DNA of 64,000 nt, taken from the NCBI RefSeq assembly GCF_041154745.1, contig NZ_AP031573.1, forward strand, positions 1-64,000, in the 5' to 3' direction. The DNA comes from Flavobacterium sp. CFS9 (lineage in GTDB: Bacteria; Bacteroidota; Bacteroidia; Flavobacteriales; Flavobacteriaceae). Below are positions 59,001-64,000 of the stretch, piece by piece (positions within the stretch are counted from its first letter, which is position 1; each line of letters begins with the position of its first letter). The position numbers and the translations under genes were made by a program. The notes below the pieces were generated by a model. That model searched no databases, had not been told where the DNA came from, and saw nothing but the letters and a program-made list of their open reading frames with translations.

Positions 59001-60743
59001 ATTGGCTAACAAATAATTGGCTAACCGGTTCGATTCTTCGTCCAGAGCTTTATAGGTGATTTTTTTATTTTTGAAAGCTACTGCTATCGCTTCGGGCTTT
59101 TCCTGTACTTGCTTTTTAAATAAATCCAGTATTGTTTTGCTTTGATCGTAAGCCAGAACATCTCCTTTAGAAAGCTGCAGAAGTGCTTCTTTTTGCTGTT
59201 CTCCAATATGCTCCAGTTTACAGATTTGTTCCTGTGGATTCTTTACAATCGAATTCATGATAACCGAAACATGATCTGCAATCTGATGCACTATTTTTTC
59301 TGAGAAAACATCGGTATTGTACTGAATGTTCTGTACTAAATTATTTCCGTCTTTGTAGAAACTGAAAACCATATCAAAACGGCTGGTTTTAAGTTTTTCT
59401 TCAAATTCATATTCCCATACTTGCAAGCCTTCCAGACTTTCGCTTTTTTTGGAATTGTCATTTTCTCCGTAAATCACCTGAACATCAAAAAGCGGATTTC
59501 TGCTTGGATCTCTTTTTAAATTCAACTCTTTCACGAGTGTTGCAAAAGGAAACATTTGATGCTCGTAAGCCCCTACTACCTGTTTCTTAGTGTATTCTAA
59601 CAATTCTAAAAAAGTATTTTCTTTTTTAAACTGCATTCGAATGGCCAGCGTATTTCCATAATACCCTATCTGGTTTTGCAAATCTTCATCTTCCCTTCCG
59701 GAAACCGGAGTTCCGATAATGATATCTTCCTGGGTAGAAAATTTGTATAATAACGTATTAATTACCGCGGTTAATCCCATAAACATGGTGGCACCGTTTT
59801 CTCTTATCAGTTTTTCAATGTCTTCTGATACTTTGGCGTCGATTCTTTTTTCTACTGTTCCGCCATTGAATGTTTGCAGAATTGGTCTTTTTTTATCTAC
59901 CGGCATCGTAAGCACCGGCAGCTCACCCTGAAACTGATCGAGCCAATAGTTTTTTAACTCTTCGTATTTTTTACCGGTAAGCTGTTCGTTCTCCCAACTG
60001 GCGTAGTCTTTATATTGTATTCTTAACGGATTTAATCTATTGGCTCTGTTTTGCTTTTTCGAATTGTAGAGTTCTAATATTTCGGCAATAAAAATATTCA
60101 TGGACAAAGCATCCACTATAATGTGATGTATGGTATAAATAAAGGCCCATTTGTTCTGCGCTAACTGGTAAAGCTTCGTTTTAAAAAGCGGTCCTTTTGA
60201 CAAGTGGAAAGGAATTAAAGCCTCTTTAGCAACCTGTTCTTTTAAAACTTCATCGGCATTTGAAACGTTTTGTAAATCTGCATGTTCAATTGAAAAATCA
60301 ATTGATTCTATTCCTTTAACAATCTGATTTGCTCCTCCGTTACCGTCTTCTTCAAAAACCGTTCTCAGACTCTCATGTCTCGATACGATTTCCTTCAGAG
60401 ATTCATTTAAAATATTCTGATCCAGTTCTCCTTCAAAAATATATCCTCCAACCGAATTATACGCCACATTTCCTTTTTCGGACTGACTTAAAATCCAAAG
60501 CCGCAACTGGGAAGACGACAGGGCATATTTTGCATCAGGGCTTATGGCAGCTTCCGGAATGGCAACCGCTTTATCGTATTTGTATTGATTGATAAAACGA
60601 ATTAAATCGGCTTTGTTTCTTTTAATCTCGTCAATAATCTCAGGAGTCAATGCACCCGCAGGAGCCTTAATGTCAAGATTCTCGTCTTTTACGTCAATGT
60701 GAATGTTTTGTTCTTTTAATTTTAAATATAAATCTGATGCCAT
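56007..60743 (-). CDS. NRPS, docking-C-A-T-E
   Basis: The 1,578-residue protein has a TubC/beta-hairpin docking domain (1-55), C (70-510), A (540-1030), T (1045-1110; GGDSI form typical ahead of E) and an epimerisation domain (1117-1578; HHLVIDGVSWR at 1245-1255, GHGRE, VGWFTTIYPV, FNYLGDFD). The extreme C-terminus (TPVDFTYKGLDLSSLEEL) looks like a COM donor that matches the COM-like start of the next NRPS. The A code reads D-S-A-L-I-A-E-V-W-K, nearly the same as the first A domain of the TE-containing NRPS, and its substrate is not assigned. The residue leaves this module in D form. The docking domain probably pairs with the tail FENISL of the NRPS upstream. Confidence 0.93.
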   Translation of the reverse strand: MASDLYLKLKEQNIHIDVKDENLDIKAPAGALTPEIIDEIKRNKADLIRFINQYKYDKAVAIPEAAISPDAKYALSSSQLRLWILSQSEKGNVAYNSVGGYIFEGELDQNILNESLKEIVSRHESLRTVFEEDGNGGANQIVKGIESIDFSIEHADLQNVSNADEVLKEQVAKEALIPFHLSKGPLFKTKLYQLAQNKWAFIYTIHHIIVDALSMNIFIAEILELYNSKKQNRANRLNPLRIQYKDYASWENEQLTGKKYEELKNYWLDQFQGELPVLTMPVDKKRPILQTFNGGTVEKRIDAKVSEDIEKLIRENGATMFMGLTAVINTLLYKFSTQEDIIIGTPVSGREDEDLQNQIGYYGNTLAIRMQFKKENTFLELLEYTKKQVVGAYEHQMFPFATLVKELNLKRDPSRNPLFDVQVIYGENDNSKKSESLEGLQVWEYEFEEKLKTSRFDMVFSFYKDGNNLVQNIQYNTDVFSEKIVHQIADHVSVIMNSIVKNPQEQICKLEHIGEQQKEALLQLSKGDVLAYDQSKTILDLFKKQVQEKPEAIAVAFKNKKITYKALDEESNRLANYLLANHTLKKNDFIGLMIDNSENVLVCILGILKTGCAYVPIDPEYPKQRIQHIIQDSGLNVLLTQSDYLFDLDFYTGEFFATDIQMDSIAAESAVFETQVNPADAAYVIYTSGSTGNAKGVVINHENLMFSTIARLETYPDAAAFLLLSSISFDSSIAGIFGTITGGAKLVFAPKIRVSDVDTIVDILVEEEVSHLLTVPSYYQLLLNQLGEHPNKLKTVIVAGEECTKQLVDLHQNVTTLKNCKLFNEYGPTECTVWASYYVYEPTVEFIPSIGKPIANSSVYILNDNNELAIDGLIGEIHIAGKGLSSGYWNNPELSKEKFVDNPFELGTKMYKTGDLAKRFSDGNIEFLGRKDNQIKIRGNRLELGEIENALLNFRGVDGAVVTYSEGILVGHLLTDITVNIDHLKKHLKEQLPVYAVPTSYTQSNEFPLLPNGKVDKKTLVVLANKYTLKGDSYVPPSNETEAALVHVFQQILQKESIGIEDDFFALGGDSIKAIQIISKLKQLGFVLTVQDVMQYTAIQELALHVKLAKQEIDQNAVEGTIPLTPIQKYFFEVTSQNKNHFNQSILLKSSKSLSEKGLTQIFQKLTVQHDALRAVFKEEGNEWIQEIKNEGFEFQLYVHSDVAASEFETICDAYQASFDLEKGPLFKAVLLKREDADYLLLLSHHLVIDGVSWRIILEDLMTLYAQYEAGTALELPQKTHSLKYWQEKQLEYANSMTMMEEEVYWSSINEATQFSTSELPKDFDYEGNNFYKDFETKIFQLDQSFTEKLLTEAHKAYKTNINDVLIAGLSLAIGKNFDIDKVAIQLEGHGREDINSEIDITRTVGWFTTIYPVLITLKKKQDNIGQLIEVKETLHRIPNKGIGFGILKYLNDCDLNVKADVSFNYLGDFDLGQSNKEDQIFQFTDVAKGREIAANTERTGTLDVSGILVNGQLQIMLSFNTNYFRNETIENLKEAYQYELESLISSLSEEKETHLTPVDFTYKGLDLSSLEELNKML

Positions 60744-60805
60744 AAGATGAATTATTTAAGAAAATAAATGGATAGTAGTCTTTGTTTTGGGGAGATTGAA
60801 CAGAA

Positions 60806-62422
60806 TTAGTACAGCAGTACCCCTTGTTTAAACAGTTCTTTTTCAGCAAATAGTCTTTCTGCCACGATACCTCTGTTTCTGCAGTCTTCGATTAACATGT
60901 TCGATTGCACTATCGGGTTGGATTCGTCTGTGTATTCAACATCCAAAATGTGTCGCACCCACGGTTCTTCTCCCATGGCATACACATAAACTTCTTTGAC
61001 ATTAAAACAGTTTACCATTTTGATTCCTTCCTCATAATTACTGCCTCTTCCTCTTCGGCTGAAGTCTTTTTCACGTTCCTGTTTGGTGGTAAAAATTGGA
61101 CCGTACACCCATGAAGCCGGTGCTCCGTCGCATTCCATTCCCATGAACAGCACGTCTACATCGCCAATAATCTCATGAACGTGCTCGTACAATTCCGGCG
61201 ACTGGTTGCAGGAATCTGCGACTGCCAATAAAGAATAACCGTCTAATTCAACGTGATACGAAAGTTTACTGTTGATGTGAATGTCATGATGCTCTCCGAT
61301 AAACGGAATTCCGGTAATTTTAATACCATCGATAGCCGAAATGGTTTGCAATTCTTCTAATTCAATAATATTCTCAAAGCCCAGATTTCTTAGCAGTAAA
61401 TTCAATGACGGATCCTGGATCGCACCGCCTATGCTTTTACCAACCACTATATTTTTGACTTTGTGTCGTATTTGCAGCATCGTTTCCATCAATATGTGGT
61501 CGTGGTGCCCGTGGGTGATCAATACATAATCTATTTCGTCCGGCAAATCATCATAGGTAAATCTGGACACATCTGATTCGTAAGTATAACTCAAAACCGG
61601 ATCGAGCACGATCGAATGTTCTTTGGTTTCGATCAGGATGCAGGCATGCCCGAAATATCGGATTCGCATACTGTCTCCGGTATATTTTTCATACTTTTTA
61701 GGCTCTTCTGTAGTAAATAAATCTTTAAAAAGTGCCTCATCATTTTTATCAATATTCAAAAGTTCTGTGATGTATTCGAAAGTTTGTGGCTCGCGTTTCA
61801 TCTTAAACAACTCATCGATTTCTTTCGATTTAAAAGGTAATTTTAATTCCAGTGCGGCTTCCAGATTAGACAATCTTGGCGTGGAGAAGATAAAAGGCCG
61901 GTCGGCGTCCTTATTAATTAAAGACAGCTTCACGGTCTGAAAATCCTCTACATAATAAGGACTGGCATAGATCAGAGGCTCATAAAACCTGAAATCAGGT
62001 CTGTGATGTCTGTCATAATACAATTCAACATACCCTCTGATGGCCGACGGAACTTCTTTGTACAACGGCTGCATCAAATGTCCGGTTGCCTTTTTCTTAA
62101 GCAATTTGTCCAGTTCTTTTACGGCATCGGTAAACTCAAAAAGCGGGGCTGCCATTTTCTTTGTATTTTCCAGCAAAGCTGCTACTTCATCAACATGCTT
62201 TTTGTCTAAATCGATAAAAGGACCTCCTCTAAACGCAGGATCTTTTACGGCAGTCTCGTGTATGCTTGGGTCGTTGATGTACGATTCCATAATCGGAATG
62301 TATCGGTTTACCACATTAAATCCCGTTAGAATTGGCGGGATAATATGATGCCATGCATACCAGTTTGAAATTAACGGTTCAACTTGTACGTTATTTTTCA
62401 GATATATTTTTGGAGTAGCCAT
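60806..62422 (-). CDS. CmlA-like carrier-bound amino acid beta-hydroxylase (first copy)
   Basis: The 538-residue protein has the CmlA layout: N-terminal domain (about 1-245) and a metallo-beta-lactamase fold (250-530). Metal ligands are His304-Gly-His306-His-Asp308-His309 (HGHHDH), Glu377 (FIGEHHD) and Asp403 (VADSC), at almost the same positions as in CmlA. The family uses a diiron centre and O2 to hydroxylate the beta-carbon of a T-bound amino acid. The gene lies directly behind an NRPS with a Tyr/beta-hydroxy-Tyr code, which makes carrier-bound tyrosine its likely substrate. It is 37 nt behind that gene and 62 nt ahead of the next NRPS. It is related to the 24,406-26,034 copy. Confidence 0.87.
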   Translation of the reverse strand: MATPKIYLKNNVQVEPLISNWYAWHHIIPPILTGFNVVNRYIPIMESYINDPSIHETAVKDPAFRGGPFIDLDKKHVDEVAALLENTKKMAAPLFEFTDAVKELDKLLKKKATGHLMQPLYKEVPSAIRGYVELYYDRHHRPDFRFYEPLIYASPYYVEDFQTVKLSLINKDADRPFIFSTPRLSNLEAALELKLPFKSKEIDELFKMKREPQTFEYITELLNIDKNDEALFKDLFTTEEPKKYEKYTGDSMRIRYFGHACILIETKEHSIVLDPVLSYTYESDVSRFTYDDLPDEIDYVLITHGHHDHILMETMLQIRHKVKNIVVGKSIGGAIQDPSLNLLLRNLGFENIIELEELQTISAIDGIKITGIPFIGEHHDIHINSKLSYHVELDGYSLLAVADSCNQSPELYEHVHEIIGDVDVLFMGMECDGAPASWVYGPIFTTKQEREKDFSRRGRGSNYEEGIKMVNCFNVKEVYVYAMGEEPWVRHILDVEYTDESNPIVQSNMLIEDCRNRGIVAERLFAEKELFKQGVLLY

Positions 62423-62459
62423 TTAGATTTATTTTATAGTTTTAAAAAATGGGATTAGG

Positions 62460-64000
62460 TTATAGGGAGATATTTTCAAAATCATCTGTAATCACGACTT
62501 CTGCATTCACGAGCTGTGCCTTTTTTATTTCGGCAGCCATTTCTCCCAAAGTGGCATTATTGAAAATCGAAATCAGATCGAGTTTTACATTAAATTCTGT
62601 TTTGATTCTTGTGATTAAATAAGTGGCTTTTAAACTGTGGCCTCCTATTTTAAAGAAGTCGTCCAGTACTCCTGCTTTATCGATTTCCAGCACTTCTTCC
62701 CACAATGCGGCAAGTTGACGTTCTGTTTCGTCTCTGGGTGCCAGATAGTTTCGGGAAAAATTTTCGGTTAAAGATTTGTTCTGCAACAATTTCTTTTTGT
62801 CTGTTTTTCCATTTAAGGTCAGCGGAAATTCATTTAAACTTATAAAGTGCGACGGAATCATATACTCCGGCAGTTTGTCTTCCAGGAATTCTTTAATATC
62901 CTCGCTATCTGAAACCGAATCGGATTTCAGTACAAAAAAGGCAACGGTTTCTTTAATTCCTAAACTGTCTTCTTTGACCACTACTACAGCATCTTCAATG
63001 GCTTCGTGTTCTTTGATTACGGTTTCTATTTCGCCCAGTTCGATTCTGAATCCTCTCACTTTTACCTGATCGTCATTTCTTCCGGCATATTCAATCGTAC
63101 CGTTAGGGAGCCATTTTCCTAAATCACCGGTTTTGTATAGTTTTTCGCCTTCCGCAAACGGATTATCGATAAACTTCTGATTGGTTAATTCCGGCTTGTT
63201 CAAATACCCTTCGGCTAAACCGGCTCCGCTGACATAAATTTCACCGATGGCTCCAAGAGGAAGCAGTTTTTCATTGGTTCCGAGGATGTAAATTTTGGTA
63301 TTGGCAATTGGAAATCCGATCGGAATATTGGTAAGTTCCTGTACCTCATTTTCATTTACCTTATAAATCGCAGCACAAATACTGGTTTCTGTAGGGCCGT
63401 AAGCATTAAAACAGGTACCGCCATAAGTCAGGTATTTTTTAACTTCTTCGGTTGGAGCTGCTTCTCCCGCCGTTACCAGCTTTTTCAAACTTTTAATTTT
63501 ATCCAGCTGTAGTAATTTTAAATAAGAAGGAGAAATAGTTGCGAAATTAATGGCGTGTTCTTCGATGTAATTTTCGAGTTCTTCGGTGTCTTTTTTTACC
63601 TCATCGGTTATGATGTGCAATTCTCCGCCCGAAGCCAAAACCGTAAAGATTTCTGAAATCGAAGCATCAAATGAAAACGAGGCCAACTGAAGGGCTTTTT
63701 CTTTGTTTTCATTGCCAAAAATTTCAATCTGCGATAAAATCGTATTCGAAATAGCACCCTGCTTTATCGAAACTCCCTTAGGTAAACCCGTTGAACCGGA
63801 CGTATAAATCAAATAGGCCAAATCATCGGCACTGCTATTCGATTCCTCCATCGCACTGCTGTACAACTTTTCCATCGATCTGAAATCATAAATTTCATCT
63901 GAATCGATAACCAGTTTGCACTCGCTGTTTTCAATGATATAATCGATTCTTTCCTCCGGATAAGCAATGTCGATTGGTACATAAACTCCTCCGCTTTTTA
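62460..64000 (-). CDS. NRPS, partial (A-T end; Tyr/beta-hydroxy-Tyr code)
   Basis: The 3' part of an NRPS runs off the right edge. The open frame continues unbroken to base 64,000 with KSGGVYVPIDIAYPEERIDY, which is inside the A domain ahead of the first in-frame Met at 63,875, so that Met is not the start. Visible parts are the A domain (ending LNGKTDKKKL) and T (GGHSLKATYL), then the tail DDFENISL. The A code reads D-A-S-T-V-A-A-I-C-K, one residue from the Tyr/beta-hydroxy-Tyr code D-A-S-T-V-A-A-V-C-K; a Phe-type reading is possible. The tail fits the beta-hairpin docking domain of the 56,007-60,743 NRPS. Confidence 0.92.
   Translation of the reverse strand, partial: KSGGVYVPIDIAYPEERIDYIIENSECKLVIDSDEIYDFRSMEKLYSSAMEESNSSADDLAYLIYTSGSTGLPKGVSIKQGAISNTILSQIEIFGNENKEKALQLASFSFDASISEIFTVLASGGELHIITDEVKKDTEELENYIEEHAINFATISPSYLKLLQLDKIKSLKKLVTAGEAAPTEEVKKYLTYGGTCFNAYGPTETSICAAIYKVNENEVQELTNIPIGFPIANTKIYILGTNEKLLPLGAIGEIYVSGAGLAEGYLNKPELTNQKFIDNPFAEGEKLYKTGDLGKWLPNGTIEYAGRNDDQVKVRGFRIELGEIETVIKEHEAIEDAVVVVKEDSLGIKETVAFFVLKSDSVSDSEDIKEFLEDKLPEYMIPSHFISLNEFPLTLNGKTDKKKLLQNKSLTENFSRNYLAPRDETERQLAALWEEVLEIDKAGVLDDFFKIGGHSLKATYLITRIKTEFNVKLDLISIFNNATLGEMAAEIKKAQLVNAEVVITDDFENISL

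Noticed and set aside
26062..60743. Nocardicin- or formadicin-like beta-lactam product because of the Hpg residues
   Set aside because: The module number, PKS step and two hydroxylases do not fit those small products, and no beta-lactam-forming C domain motif was identified.

Overview
The window looks like a low-GC Bacteroidota (Flavobacteriaceae, probably Flavobacterium or a close relative) chromosome segment. The evidence is the rRNA operon order 16S-tRNA-Ile-tRNA-Ala-23S-5S, TAnnTTTG-type promoter boxes, intergenic hairpin repeats of flavobacterial style, and an outer-membrane TonB-dependent barrel with an N-terminal carboxypeptidase-regulatory-like domain.

Region 1 (1-6,160) is an rRNA operon read on the minus strand, ending in a strong terminator at the left edge. 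It is preceded by three tandem, near-identical promoter cores. Region 2 (6,160-11,230) is ordinary chromosome: a YheT-type hydrolase, an SbtA-type bicarbonate transporter, a Sua5-type threonylcarbamoyl-AMP synthase, two small unknown genes and a LysR regulator. It also holds a striking full Shine-Dalgarno sequence followed by a 19-codon ORF.

Region 3 (11,332 to beyond 64,000) is one very large minus-strand nonribosomal peptide/polyketide cluster of more than 50 kb, cut by the right edge. In transcription order it holds: an NRPS A-T end (Tyr or beta-hydroxy-Tyr code); a CmlA-like diiron beta-hydroxylase; NRPS C-A-T-E; NRPS C-A(Hpg)-T-C-A(Val)-T; NRPS C-A(Hpg)-T; a KS-degenerate AT-ACP protein; NRPS C-luciferase-like monooxygenase-A-T; a 4-hydroxyphenylglycine (Hpg) supply set (aminotransferase, 4-hydroxymandelate synthase, FAD-linked hydroxyacid oxidase); NRPS C-T-C-A-T-C-A-T-TE; a second CmlA-like hydroxylase; a type II thioesterase; a small secreted protein; a TonB-dependent receptor; a cyclic-peptide ABC exporter; NRPS C-A(Gly)-T-C; a phosphopantetheinyl transferase; and a secreted/membrane alpha/beta hydrolase.

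Together these predict a hybrid peptide with two Hpg residues, Val, a (beta-hydroxylated) Tyr-like residue, a basic residue and at least one D-residue, assembled by carrier-bound chemistry, released by a thioesterase and exported. The Hpg pathway genes and the two Hpg-type adenylation codes support each other independently. I do not recognise the product. The most unusual parts are the GlcD-type oxidase in place of the usual FMN-type hydroxymandelate oxidase, the AT domain that has lost its catalytic serine and a subdomain, the C-T module with no A domain, and the terminal C domain on the glycine NRPS. Adenylation codes were read by eye against the GrsA positions and are predictions.
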